From Clostridia bacterium (GTDB lineage: Bacteria > Bacillota > Clostridia > Saccharofermentanales > UBA5734), in assembly GCA_018056585.1 (NCBI GenBank), contig JAGPFK010000019.1, forward strand, positions 1 to 10,870: a stretch of DNA of 10,870 nucleotides, given 5' to 3'. This document shows, one piece after another, positions 1 to 7,523 of the stretch. A model generated the notes under the pieces. The model searched no databases, was not told the DNA's origin, and saw only the letters and a list, made by a program, of their open reading frames with translations. The first letter of the stretch is position 1. Every line of letters starts with the position of its first letter. Both the position numbers and the translations under genes were made by a program.

Positions 1-978
1 TATCCCATTTTACTGCGCAACAACCGCCTGGTGAAACCCTATGAGGTTATTGTGGAGATGTTCAGTCCGCCGTCAACAAAAGAAAAAGATCCAACGCCTT
101 TGATGGCACCTTTTTTCTTTTTCTTTTTCGGTATGATGTTGAGCGATGTGGGTTACGGCTTTTTGTTGTCGGCGGTCTGTGCGTTGGCTGTTTTCAAGTT
201 TAAAGTAAAAGGCGAGATGGAGCGCCTCTGCCGCATGCTCTTCTTATGCGGCATTTCGTCGATGATCTGGGGTTTTTTGTTTGGAAGTTTCTTTGGGGAC
301 ATGGTGTCTGTTCTGTCGCAGAACCGCTTTAATTTCAAGCCTTTGTGGTTCAATCCCATGGATGACGCAATCCTGCTGATGATCTGGAGCATGATTTTCG
401 GCGCTGTGCATCTTTTTGCCGGCATGGGCGCCAAAGCCTATATTTTATTCCAGACCGGTCATGGCAAAGACGCGATACTGGATATTTTCCCGTGGTATTT
501 CATCATCACCGGACTGGGCCTGATGCTGGGCGGATATGGTTCAGCAGGGCAGATAATGGCGATTGCCGGCGCGGCTGTTCTCATCTTGTTTGGCGGACGC
601 GGGACAAAAAACCCTATGATGCGCCTTTTTAAAGGGCTGTTTTCTCTTTACGACATTACAGGCTATTTCAGCGATATTTTGTCCTATACGCGAATTCTGG
701 CTTTGGTCCTTGCGACCAGCGTGATTGCCATGGTTGTCAATTTGCTGGGTTTTTTGGGCGGCCCGAGCATCACCGGTTTTATCTTTTATGTTTTGGTTGC
801 CATTTTGGGACACACACTCAACCTGGCTCTTTCCAGCCTGTCTGCTTATGTGCATACAAGCCGGCTTCAGTATGTTGAATTTTTCAGTAAGTTCTATGAA
901 GGCGGCGGACGCCTGTGGCAGCCGCTGAAAATCAAAACAAAATATGTCGATCTGGTTCGGACACAATCGGATTCCTGA
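1..978 (+). CDS. atpI: V-type ATPase subunit I, C-terminal membrane part (5' truncated by window edge)
   Basis: This is the stator membrane subunit (NtpI; the a-subunit equivalent) that provides the ion half-channels beside the K ring. The frame is open from base 1, so the gene starts outside the window; the GTG at 31 is an internal Val codon, not a start. The visible 325 residues match the membrane domain of the family. There is a DPTP...PFFF...FFGMMLSDVGYG entry motif, several hydrophobic helices, and the signature LSYTRILAL, with its Arg codon at 691-693. That Arg aligns with the essential ion-translocating Arg of subunit I/a. The carboxy end HTLNLALSSLSAYVHTSRLQ followed by a VEFFSKFYEGGG stretch is also typical. 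The cytoplasmic N-terminal half is missing. Subunit K follows after 58 bases. The family assignment is secure; the gene's full length is unknown. Confidence 0.96.
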   Translation, partial: YPILLRNNRLVKPYEVIVEMFSPPSTKEKDPTPLMAPFFFFFFGMMLSDVGYGFLLSAVCALAVFKFKVKGEMERLCRMLFLCGISSMIWGFLFGSFFGDMVSVLSQNRFNFKPLWFNPMDDAILLMIWSMIFGAVHLFAGMGAKAYILFQTGHGKDAILDIFPWYFIITGLGLMLGGYGSAGQIMAIAGAAVLILFGGRGTKNPMMRLFKGLFSLYDITGYFSDILSYTRILALVLATSVIAMVVNLLGFLGGPSITGFIFYVLVAILGHTLNLALSSLSAYVHTSRLQYVEFFSKFYEGGGRLWQPLKIKTKYVDLVRTQSDS

Positions 979-1024
979 CAGCTATTACGGGTATTGGTAC
1001 TCAATTTGGTCCTGATGAGACATG

Positions 1025-1030
1025 AGGAGG
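1025..1030 (+). promoter_or_regulatory. Ribosome binding site deciding the subunit K start
   Basis: A perfect AGGAGG lies 6 bases before the ATG at 1037. An in-frame ATG at 1022 sits before this site and would add five residues (MRRIN). It has no Shine-Dalgarno sequence at a useful distance and would read through the AGGAGG, so 1037 is preferred. Confidence 0.85.
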
Positions 1031-1036
1031 ATAAAT

Positions 1037-1513
1037 ATGTTTTTGGAAAATCTTGGCTTGGTTCTGACCTTGTTGGCTTGTGCGATTGCTTCGTTGTCTC
1101 CGGGTATCGGATCCGCAAAAGCAGTCGGACGCGTGGGAGAAATGGCGGCCGGCGTTCTGACGGAAGACCCGAGTAAATTTGGTAAACTGCTGATTTTGCA
1201 GGCCTTACCAGGTACGCAGGGAATCTATGGTCTTCTCACGGCCTTTATGGTGCTTTGGCAATCCGGTATCCTGACCGGTCAGCCGGACATCCCCTGGCAA
1301 AAAGGCCTTGCTTTCCTGATCGCCGTTTTACCCATCACCGTTGTGGGGTATTTTTCAGCGGTTTATCAGGGACGCGTTTCTGAAAGCGGCGTGGCTCTGG
1401 TGGCCAAACGTCCTGAGGAACAAGCCAAGGCACTGGTTTTGGCTGCCATGGTCGAAACCTATGCAATTTTAGCTTTACTGGCATCGGTTCTGGCTATTCT
1501 TCGCATTTTATGA
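1037..1513 (+). CDS. atpK: V-type ATPase subunit K (16-kDa proteolipid of the rotor ring)
   Basis: This is the membrane rotor-ring proteolipid (NtpK) that carries ions across the membrane. It has 158 residues, the usual size for a double-hairpin proteolipid, with four hydrophobic helices at roughly residues 5-25, 52-75, 88-112 and 130-157. The two halves repeat the proteolipid motif: SPGIGSAKAVG in the first half and the VYQGRVSESG region in the second. The ion-binding carboxylate is E140 in MVETYAIL; the first hairpin has Q61 in LPGTQGIYG at the matching place, so there is one carboxylate per four helices. L57, T60, Q61, Y64, Q111 and E140 correspond in identity and spacing to the Na+ ligands of E. 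hirae NtpK (L61, T64, Q65, Y68, Q110, E139). I infer Na+ coupling from this. The start is the ATG after AGGAGG. Confidence 0.97.
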   Translation: MFLENLGLVLTLLACAIASLSPGIGSAKAVGRVGEMAAGVLTEDPSKFGKLLILQALPGTQGIYGLLTAFMVLWQSGILTGQPDIPWQKGLAFLIAVLPITVVGYFSAVYQGRVSESGVALVAKRPEEQAKALVLAAMVETYAILALLASVLAILRIL

Positions 1514-1540
1514 TAACTGATATCAAACCGGTAAGAACCT

Positions 1541-1548
1541 GAGAGGAG
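1541..1548 (+). promoter_or_regulatory. Ribosome binding site for TTG-started subunit E gene
   Basis: GAGAGGAG lies 7 bases before the TTG at 1556. A GTG at 1551 is out of frame and no in-frame ATG exists before the conserved N-terminal coiled coil, so this site supports a TTG start. Confidence 0.75.
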
Positions 1549-1555
1549 CAGTGCT

Positions 1556-2134
1556 TTGGAAGGGTTAGAAGCCATTAAAAAAACAATTATGGATAAGGCA
1601 CAGAAGGAAGTTGCCAGTATCCTCCAAAGAGCCGAGCAGGAAGCAACCGATATTTTACAGCAGAACGAATCGGCCTGCAGAGCGATTTTAGATGAGGCAT
1701 ATGAACAAGGGAAGTCGCAGGCAGACTTTATCCTGAACAGAGCACGCAGTCTGGCCGCGCTGGAACGGAGAAAATCTGTTTTGCAGGCTCGTCAGGATCT
1801 TATTGAAAAAGGACTGGATCAGGCACTCTGTGTTTTATGCGAGATGCCGGATGACGAAAAAATCGGCTTTTATCAATGCTTGATTAAGCAATCAGGGATG
1901 ACGGAAGGGACACTGATTCTGTCCGCCTCGGACCAAAAACTGGGTGAACAGGTGATTGCGGATCCCAAATTCAAACTGACGCTGTCAACTGAAAGCGGGT
2001 CGTTTGCGGGCGGGTTGGTTATTCGTAAAGGTTTGATTGAAGAAAACCTGACTTTTGAGTCATTGATCGAAAAAGACCGGCCTTTATGGGTTACTCTGGC
2101 GGCTTCCATTCTGTTTGGACAGGGAAGTGTCTGA
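1556..2134 (+). CDS. atpE: V-type ATPase subunit E (peripheral stalk)
   Basis: This is the stator stalk subunit that, with subunit G/H, holds the A/B head against rotation. It has 192 residues, normal for the family. Residues 1 to about 85 are a charged, Ala/Gln/Glu-rich region likely to form a long coiled coil (KKTIMDKAQKEVASILQRAE onward). The rest is the globular head-binding domain, ending with the family pattern GGLVIRKGLIEENLTFESLI and a final LAASILFG. The start is TTG at 1556, supported by GAGAGGAG 7 bases upstream; there is no alternative in-frame ATG near the N-terminus. Its stop overlaps the first base of the ATG of the next gene (ATGA), a sign of translational coupling. Its usual heterodimer partner (G/H) is not in the window. 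The C-terminal half is diverse in this family, so the call rests on the motif, the coiled coil and gene order. Confidence 0.93.
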   Translation: MEGLEAIKKTIMDKAQKEVASILQRAEQEATDILQQNESACRAILDEAYEQGKSQADFILNRARSLAALERRKSVLQARQDLIEKGLDQALCVLCEMPDDEKIGFYQCLIKQSGMTEGTLILSASDQKLGEQVIADPKFKLTLSTESGSFAGGLVIRKGLIEENLTFESLIEKDRPLWVTLAASILFGQGSV

Positions 2135-3276
2135 TGATGACTTTACGAGAACAGACATGCAAAACAACAGACTCATACTGCTACCTCAGCGGCCGTGTTA
2201 AAGTGATGGAGTTAAGCCTGATCGATTCGTCACGTCTCACACGGCTGATTGAAGCAAAAACTGAGGATGACATCAGCCGTATTTTGGCCGAATGCGGTTA
2301 TCCTTCAGACCAAAGCCCGGAAGACATGTTGCGCGCCGAATCCATTGCCATCATAGAGTGGCTTCAGGAGGAAATGCCTGAACCTATTTATGCTGAGATT
2401 TTCCTTGCCTTTCATGATGGTCATAATCTTAAACTGGCTCTCAAAAAACTGCTGACACATTGGATGCAAAGGAATCCTCGGCATATAGAAACGCAAAGTG
2501 AAAAGATAATAGAAAAGCGCGATGATCAGGAGACAGAAAAGGCTTTTGAAAAACGGCCTGTTTTTGGCCTGGGAGAAGGCGTTCCACCCCTGGGCGATGC
2601 AGCCTCTATGGCTTTGCTGCCTGCGTCTGTCCCGCCATCCGATTTATACCAATATATCGCGGAAGATCGCATCGATGATTTGCCTGGCTGGCTTGGAAAG
2701 GCGGCTCATGAAGCGATCAAACAGTACATGAATCGATACGAGTTGGGTGATGTTGATTCATACCTCGACCAGCAAGCCTGGCGGCAAGCTCATTTTCTGG
2801 CTAATCAGACAGGAGATGCTTTTTTCATCTTCTGGCTGCGTCATAAAACAGATTTGATTAATTTTCAGTTGTTACTGCGAACGCGGGCGATGCGCAGTGG
2901 AGAAGAAACACTGAAAAGGACACTTCTGCCCGGAGGTCTGATTGATGAGGCAGAGATTTTAAACTTATACAACGAACCGGATGAGGCCATTCAATCATTT
3001 TACAAAAAAACACCTTACTCGGAGCTGGCTGAATGGTCCAAGGAATATGAAAAAGGTCAGGCAGCCCGTTTCAGCCGCATAGCCGATCATTTTCTTATGG
3101 CCTATGTTCAAAAAGCAAGGCGGATTGTTGTTGGTCCGGAAGTGCCATTGGGCTTTGTCTTAACCAGACAAGCTGAAATTATGAATGTTCGGATCATCCT
3201 CTCCTGTTTGCGGAATAATTTGCCGAAGGCACAGCTTCAGAACTTACTTCGCGATATCTCTGTGGGCTGGAGGTGA
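2134..3276 (+). CDS. atpC: V-type ATPase subunit C (connector between rotor axle and K ring)
   Basis: This is the V-type subunit C (d-like; NtpC), a soluble helical funnel that sits on the K ring and receives the D/F axle. The call rests on Y-x-Y...GRVKVME near residues 15-26, DGHNLKLALKKLL at 95-107, the conserved DLINFQLLLRTRAM at 240-253, and RQAEIMNVRIIL at 345-356 near the C-terminus, together with its place between E and F. It has 380 residues, somewhat longer than the roughly 335 of E. hirae NtpC; the extra length is mostly a charged stretch at about residues 115-158. The start is the ATG at 2134, overlapping the stop of subunit E, with AGGGAA at 2121-2126 as a weak ribosome binding site. 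The ATG at 2137 is equally possible. A longer in-frame opening from 2086 would overlap subunit E by 49 bases and is not supported. Confidence 0.93.
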   Translation: MMTLREQTCKTTDSYCYLSGRVKVMELSLIDSSRLTRLIEAKTEDDISRILAECGYPSDQSPEDMLRAESIAIIEWLQEEMPEPIYAEIFLAFHDGHNLKLALKKLLTHWMQRNPRHIETQSEKIIEKRDDQETEKAFEKRPVFGLGEGVPPLGDAASMALLPASVPPSDLYQYIAEDRIDDLPGWLGKAAHEAIKQYMNRYELGDVDSYLDQQAWRQAHFLANQTGDAFFIFWLRHKTDLINFQLLLRTRAMRSGEETLKRTLLPGGLIDEAEILNLYNEPDEAIQSFYKKTPYSELAEWSKEYEKGQAARFSRIADHFLMAYVQKARRIVVGPEVPLGFVLTRQAEIMNVRIILSCLRNNLPKAQLQNLLRDISVGWR

Positions 3277-3277
3277 T
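3269..3277 (+). promoter_or_regulatory. Strong ribosome binding site for TTG-started subunit F gene
   Basis: GGAGGTGAT, complementary to nine bases of the anti-Shine-Dalgarno end of 16S rRNA, lies 5 bases before the TTG at 3283. It contains the TGA stop of subunit C. The nearby ATG at 3276 is out of frame. Confidence 0.8.
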
Positions 3278-3282
3278 GCGGC

Positions 3283-3615
3283 TTGTATCAGGTTGCTGTA
3301 TTGGGTGACAGAGATAGTGTGATGGGTTATCGGGCGCTTGGCATGACCGTTGTTGTAGTGGATGAGCCGTCAAAAGCCGCCAACATGATTGAGCAGCTGA
3401 TTGCCGATCATTATGCTGTAATCTTCTTAACGGAGGAGATTGCTGAACAAAACGAGGCGTACCTGAATCAATTGCGCGAGCGCCGTTTGCCTTCAATCAT
3501 ACCGATCCCTTCTCTGCGCGGATCAACGGGGCTCGGGATAAAACGGATTGAAGAATCGGTCCGCAGTGCTGTGGGTGTCGATTTGCTGGAACAAAAAGAC
3601 ACCGAACCGGCGTGA
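3283..3615 (+). CDS. atpF: V-type ATPase subunit F (central stalk)
   Basis: This small rotor-axle subunit (NtpG in E. hirae naming) binds subunit D and helps control catalysis. It has 110 residues, close to the usual 100-110. The family pattern is clear: VAVLGDRDSVMGYRALG at residues 4-20, an alternating strand/helix fold, then LPSIIPIPSLRGSTGLGIKR at 69-88 and the tail ESVRSAVGVDLL. The start is TTG at 3283, 6 bases after the stop of subunit C. The very strong ribosome binding site overlaps that stop, so translation is probably coupled. No in-frame ATG gives a complete first beta strand. Confidence 0.95.
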   Translation: MYQVAVLGDRDSVMGYRALGMTVVVVDEPSKAANMIEQLIADHYAVIFLTEEIAEQNEAYLNQLRERRLPSIIPIPSLRGSTGLGIKRIEESVRSAVGVDLLEQKDTEPA

Positions 3616-3641
3616 TCTTTATCTGTAAAAGGAGCATCTGA

Positions 3642-5420
3642 ATGAAAAAGAATAGTCAGGGGACAATCATCAAGGTATCCGGCCCGCTTGTTGTGGCTGA
3701 AGGAATGCGCGATGCAAACCTGTTTGATGTGGTTCGCGTGTCAGACAAGCGTTTGATTGGTGAGATCATTGAGATGCATGGGGATCGTGCTTCCATCCAG
3801 GTCTATGAAGAAACGGCCGGACTTGGGCCTGGCGAACAGGTTGAATCTGAGGGCGCTCCCTTATCTGTTGAATTGGGGCCTGGATTAATCGGCGGCATTT
3901 TTGATGGCATCCAACGGCCTTTGGATCGCTTGGTTCAAATAGCCGGCAATAATATTGCGCGCGGCGTTTCGTCTGAAGCCCTTGATCGAAATAAAAAATG
4001 GCATTTTCAGCCGACTGTCCGCGAAGGGCAGTACTGCGAGAGCGGCGATGTCATCGGCACCGTTCGGGAGACAGCTCTGGTTTTACATCGGATTATGGTT
4101 CCTCCTGATTTGTCCGGAACGATCGAATCGATTCGTGAAGGCCTGATGACGATCGAGGAGGTTGTCGGTTATTTGCGGCTTCAGAATGGTGATCGAGTGC
4201 CCCTGACGATGCTTCAGAAATGGCCGGTTCGGGTGGGCAGGCCGTACCAGATGAAGCTGGCACCAGATCGACCGCTGGTGACGGGACAGCGCAGCATTGA
4301 TACTTTCTTTCCGATTGCCCAGGGCGGAACCGCAACCATCCCGGGCCCGTTCGGAAGCGGTAAGACAGTTGTCCAGCAGCAACTCGCCAAGTGGGCAGAT
4401 TCAGACATTGTTGTCTATATTGGCTGCGGGGAACGCGGTAATGAAATGACAGATGTTCTGACTGAATTCCCGCAAATTATTGATCCTCGTTCTGGTGAGT
4501 CTTTGATGAAGCGGACCATCCTCATTGCCAATACGTCCAATATGCCCGTTGCGGCCAGAGAAGCGTCAATCTACACCGGTATCACCATCGCGGAATATTT
4601 CCGCGATATGGGCTATTCTGTTTCAATTATGGCGGACTCCACGTCGAGATGGGCAGAAGCGCTGCGCGAAATGTCGGGCCGCCTGGAAGAAATGCCGGGT
4701 GAAGAGGGCTATCCAGCTTATCTTGGTTCACGCCTGGCTAATTTCTATGAACGTGCTGGTCAAGTAAAGTGCCTTGGGCAGGATGATCGGATAGGCTTTT
4801 TGACAGCCATTGGCGCCGTTTCACCGCCGGGCGGCGACTTGTCCGACCCGGTTACGCAAGCAACGCTGCGAATCGTCAAAGTATTCTGGGGTCTGGATTC
4901 AGACTTGGCGTACCAGCGCCATTTCCCTGCTATTAATTGGCTGAACAGTTATTCTTTATATGTTGACAGCATTGATCAATGGAAAAAAGAGAACATTGCG
5001 GCAGACTGGCCTGCATTACGCGACGATGCCATGCGCCTTTTGCAGGAGGAAGCCGAGCTTTGGGAAATCGTCCGCCTGGTCGGACAGGATTCATTGTCTC
5101 CGCTTGATCGGCTTAAGCTTGAAGTGGCACGATCTTTGCGCGAAGATTTTCTGCATCAGGATTCATTTGATGAAATTGACACACACACATCCCTGAAAAA
5201 GCAGTACTGGATGTTGTATCTGATTATGAGATTCTATGATCAGGCCCAAAAGGCTATTTCGCAAAACATTTCATTCCGTGAGATCAGCCGTTTGCCGGTC
5301 AGGCATGACATCAGCCGTCTAAAATTAGTCCCGGAGGATGAATTTGAGGCTCATGCCAAAAACGTAGAACAACAGATTTTAGAACAAATTCAAGCAGTGC
5401 AATCCCTGGAGGTGCGATAA
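3642..5420 (+). CDS. atpA: V-type ATPase catalytic subunit A
   Basis: This is the catalytic nucleotide-binding subunit of the A3B3 head, which hydrolyses or makes ATP. It has 592 residues, almost the same as E. hirae NtpA. Domains in order are an N-terminal beta barrel (about 1-75), the A-specific non-homologous insert (about 110-195), the RecA-like nucleotide domain (about 215-440) and a helical C-terminal domain. The P-loop is GPFGSGKT at residues 235-242, with catalytic K241 and T242. The following CGERGNEMTD holds the catalytic E264 and R265. Further signatures are SIMADSTSRWAEALRE (328-343) and GEEGYPAYLGSRLANFYERAG (353-373). All expected catalytic residues are present. The start is ATG with AAAAGGAG ending 7 bases upstream. 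The gene lies 26 bases after subunit F and 1 base before subunit B. Confidence 0.99.
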   Translation: MKKNSQGTIIKVSGPLVVAEGMRDANLFDVVRVSDKRLIGEIIEMHGDRASIQVYEETAGLGPGEQVESEGAPLSVELGPGLIGGIFDGIQRPLDRLVQIAGNNIARGVSSEALDRNKKWHFQPTVREGQYCESGDVIGTVRETALVLHRIMVPPDLSGTIESIREGLMTIEEVVGYLRLQNGDRVPLTMLQKWPVRVGRPYQMKLAPDRPLVTGQRSIDTFFPIAQGGTATIPGPFGSGKTVVQQQLAKWADSDIVVYIGCGERGNEMTDVLTEFPQIIDPRSGESLMKRTILIANTSNMPVAAREASIYTGITIAEYFRDMGYSVSIMADSTSRWAEALREMSGRLEEMPGEEGYPAYLGSRLANFYERAGQVKCLGQDDRIGFLTAIGAVSPPGGDLSDPVTQATLRIVKVFWGLDSDLAYQRHFPAINWLNSYSLYVDSIDQWKKENIAADWPALRDDAMRLLQEEAELWEIVRLVGQDSLSPLDRLKLEVARSLREDFLHQDSFDEIDTHTSLKKQYWMLYLIMRFYDQAQKAISQNISFREISRLPVRHDISRLKLVPEDEFEAHAKNVEQQILEQIQAVQSLEVR

Positions 5421-5421
5421 A

Positions 5422-6795
5422 ATGCCCAGAGAGTATCGGACCATTGAAGAAGTTGCTGGCCCTTTAATGCTGGTTCAGCAAGTATCCGGCGTCAAATATG
5501 ACGAACTGGGCGAAATCGAACTGCCAAACGGGGAAATCAGGCGCTGTAAGGTCCTTGAAGTCAGCGGCAGCAATGCATTGGTTCAGCTGTTTGAAAGTGC
5601 CATTGGCATTAATGCGCAAGAAAGCAAAGTGCGTTTTCTCGGTAAAGGTTTGGAATTGGCTGTTTCGCCGGATATTTTGGGCCGTGTCTTTGACGGCATG
5701 GGCCATCCTGCTGATGGTGGACCTTCGGTTATTCCGGAACACATGCGCGATATCAACGGGCAGCCGATCAATCCGGCTGCGCGGGCTTATCCAAACGAGT
5801 TCATTCAAACCGGCATTTCTGCCATTGATGGCCTGAACACCTTGGTTCGAGGTCAAAAACTACCGATCTTTTCCGCGGCCGGACTGCCGCATGCTGAACT
5901 GGCCGCCCAGATTGCAAGGCAGGCTCGTGTGCGGGACCAGTCCAGCAGATTTGCCGTCGTTTTTGCCGCAATGGGCATCACATTTGAAGAGGCGGACTAT
6001 TTTATCAGCGATTTTCGCCAGACCGGCGCCCTCGATCGTGCTGTCCTGTTTATTAATCTGGCCAATGATCCGGCGATTGAACGCATTTCAACACCGCGTA
6101 TGGCCCTGACGGCTGCTGAATATCTGGCTTTCGATCTGGATATGCATGTGCTTGTGATTATGACAGATATTACTTATTATGCCGAAGCCTTGCGTGAGGT
6201 GTCAGCAGCCCGAAAGGAAGTGCCGGGACGGCGCGGTTATCCGGGGTATTTGTATACAGACCTCGCGACGTTGTATGAACGAGCCGGGCGTCAGCACGGA
6301 AAGACCGGTTCCATTACTTTGATGCCGATCCTGACCATGCCGGATGACGATATTACACATCCAATCCCGGATCTGACCGGTTACATTACAGAAGGTCAGA
6401 TCATTCTGAACCGGGAACTGCACAAAAAAGGCATTCGACCGCCCATCGATGTTTTGCCATCCTTATCAAGACTGAAGGATAAGGGAATCGGCGAGGGGAA
6501 AACAAGGGCTGATCATGCCAATGTCATGAATCAGCTTTTCGCTGCCTATTCCCGCGGAAAAGATGCCAAAGAACTCCAGATCATCCTGGGCGAAGACGCT
6601 CTGACAGAAATTGACCGGATTTACGCACATTTTGCCGATGCTTTTGAGCGCGACTATGTTTCTCAAGGCTTTGAAACCGAACGTTCAATTGACGAGACTT
6701 TAAGCATAGGCTGGAAATTGCTGTCCATGCTGCCAAGAAGCGAGCTGAAGCGAATCCGGGATACTTATATTGATCAGTATTACGGGAAGGACTGA
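5422..6795 (+). CDS. atpB: V-type ATPase non-catalytic subunit B
   Basis: This is the partner of subunit A in the hexameric head; it forms the second half of each nucleotide site but does not catalyse. It has 457 residues, the usual length. The P-loop place holds the degenerate SAAGLPHAE (151-159) with no GxxxxGK[ST], as is normal for B. Other family markers are GRVFDGMGHPADGG (87-100), FAAMGITFEEADYF (181-194), TDITYYAEALREVSAARKEV (248-267) and GRRGYPGYLYTDLATLYERAG (269-289). The arginine finger is R350 in PSLSRL, the same residue number as in E. hirae NtpB. The ATG follows the stop of subunit A after one base. GGAGGTG, inside the end of the A gene, is 7 bases upstream, which suggests coupled, near-equal expression of the two head subunits. 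Confidence 0.99.
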   Translation: MPREYRTIEEVAGPLMLVQQVSGVKYDELGEIELPNGEIRRCKVLEVSGSNALVQLFESAIGINAQESKVRFLGKGLELAVSPDILGRVFDGMGHPADGGPSVIPEHMRDINGQPINPAARAYPNEFIQTGISAIDGLNTLVRGQKLPIFSAAGLPHAELAAQIARQARVRDQSSRFAVVFAAMGITFEEADYFISDFRQTGALDRAVLFINLANDPAIERISTPRMALTAAEYLAFDLDMHVLVIMTDITYYAEALREVSAARKEVPGRRGYPGYLYTDLATLYERAGRQHGKTGSITLMPILTMPDDDITHPIPDLTGYITEGQIILNRELHKKGIRPPIDVLPSLSRLKDKGIGEGKTRADHANVMNQLFAAYSRGKDAKELQIILGEDALTEIDRIYAHFADAFERDYVSQGFETERSIDETLSIGWKLLSMLPRSELKRIRDTYIDQYYGKD

Positions 6796-6800
6796 CGGCT

Positions 6801-7490
6801 GTGCCTCGAAAGCAGATTAATCCAAACCGAATGGAGCTGCTCAAGCTCAAGAAGCAGTTGGTGACAGCACGCCGCGGTCATAAATTACTCAAGGATAAGA
6901 GAGATGAATTGATGCGGCAATTCCTTGAGTTGATCAAACAAAATCTTGCTCTTCGCAGAAAAGTCGAACAGCAACTGGCGGACGCGGCCCGGCAAATGGT
7001 TGTGGCCCGCGCCGTGATGGTGCCTGAAGTGCTTGAGACGGCTTTGATGGCCGGCCATGAATCGTTGAGCTTGTCTGTTGACACAAGAAACATCATGGGT
7101 GTTGTGACCCCTGTTTTTTCTATTCCTTTTGAGCTGCGCAGCACGCCTGAAAATTTACCTTATGGTCTGGCGTCCGTCGCGGGTGAACTGGATCAGGCAA
7201 TCATCGCGCTGAATGAAGCTTTACCGGCGATGATTCGACTGGCTGAAGTAGAAAAAACGGCACAGCTTTTGGCCGATGAAATAAAAAAGACGAGACGGCG
7301 TGTAAACTCTCTTGAATATATCCTGATTCCAGAACTACAGGAAGCCATCCGAACCATCAGTTTGAAAATGGAAGAAAATGAGCGGGGTAATCTCACGCGC
7401 TTGATGAAGGTGAAGGATATGATTGTAGCGCAGGCACAGGAAAAAGCGCGTCAAGCAGACAGAGCCGCCTGGGCGGAAAAACGCAGTTGA
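6801..7490 (+). CDS. atpD: V-type ATPase subunit D (central stalk rotor)
   Basis: This is the rotor axle subunit that turns inside the A3B3 head. It has 229 residues, slightly longer than the roughly 210 typical of the family. The N-terminal helix begins with the signature INPNRMELLKLKKQL (6-20) followed by RGHKLLKDKRDELMRQF (25-41). The C-terminal helix carries KTRRRVNSLEYILIPELQ (163-180) and TRLMKVKD (199-206). The two long helices form the antiparallel coiled coil, with a short central globular part near 90-125. The start is GTG at 6801, 5 bases after the stop of B, with AAGGA at 6787-6791 as a modest ribosome binding site 9 bases upstream. It is the last ATPase gene here: the next gene is hisZ. 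Its stop codon overlaps the -35 element of the his promoter. Confidence 0.97.
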   Translation: MPRKQINPNRMELLKLKKQLVTARRGHKLLKDKRDELMRQFLELIKQNLALRRKVEQQLADAARQMVVARAVMVPEVLETALMAGHESLSLSVDTRNIMGVVTPVFSIPFELRSTPENLPYGLASVAGELDQAIIALNEALPAMIRLAEVEKTAQLLADEIKKTRRRVNSLEYILIPELQEAIRTISLKMEENERGNLTRLMKVKDMIVAQAQEKARQADRAAWAEKRS

Positions 7491-7515
7491 CATTTTAAGA
7501 GGGCTTGCGTATAAT
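7487..7515 (+). promoter_or_regulatory. Consensus sigma-70/sigma-A promoter for the his operon
   Basis: TTGACA (7487-7492), a 17-base spacer and TATAAT (7510-7515) form a perfect consensus promoter on the coding strand. The predicted transcription start is near 7522, about 55 bases before the hisZ ATG. The -35 hexamer overlaps the TGA stop (7488-7490) of subunit D. Chance occurrence of both perfect hexamers at ideal spacing, exactly at the junction of two operons, is very low. Activity is inferred, not shown. Confidence 0.85.
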
Positions 7516-7523
7516 GTCAGGGA

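Noticed and set aside
541..966. A 141-codon opposite-strand frame within the subunit I gene.
   Set aside because: It is antisense to strongly conserved membrane-domain sequence, matches no recognisable family, and is one of many shadow frames.
2086..2133. An N-terminal extension of subunit C starting at 2086.
   Set aside because: It would overlap the subunit E gene by 49 bases, encodes no family sequence and lacks a ribosome binding site; the ATG at 2134 overlaps the E stop in the usual coupled form.
5464..5856. A 130-codon opposite-strand frame within the subunit B gene.
   Set aside because: It is antisense to highly conserved subunit B sequence with no ribosome binding site or family motif; it is a by-product of codon bias.
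5872..5898. The missing Walker A motif in subunit B as a damaged nucleotide site.
   Set aside because: The SAAGLPHAE form is normal for non-catalytic V-type subunit B and does not mean loss of function.
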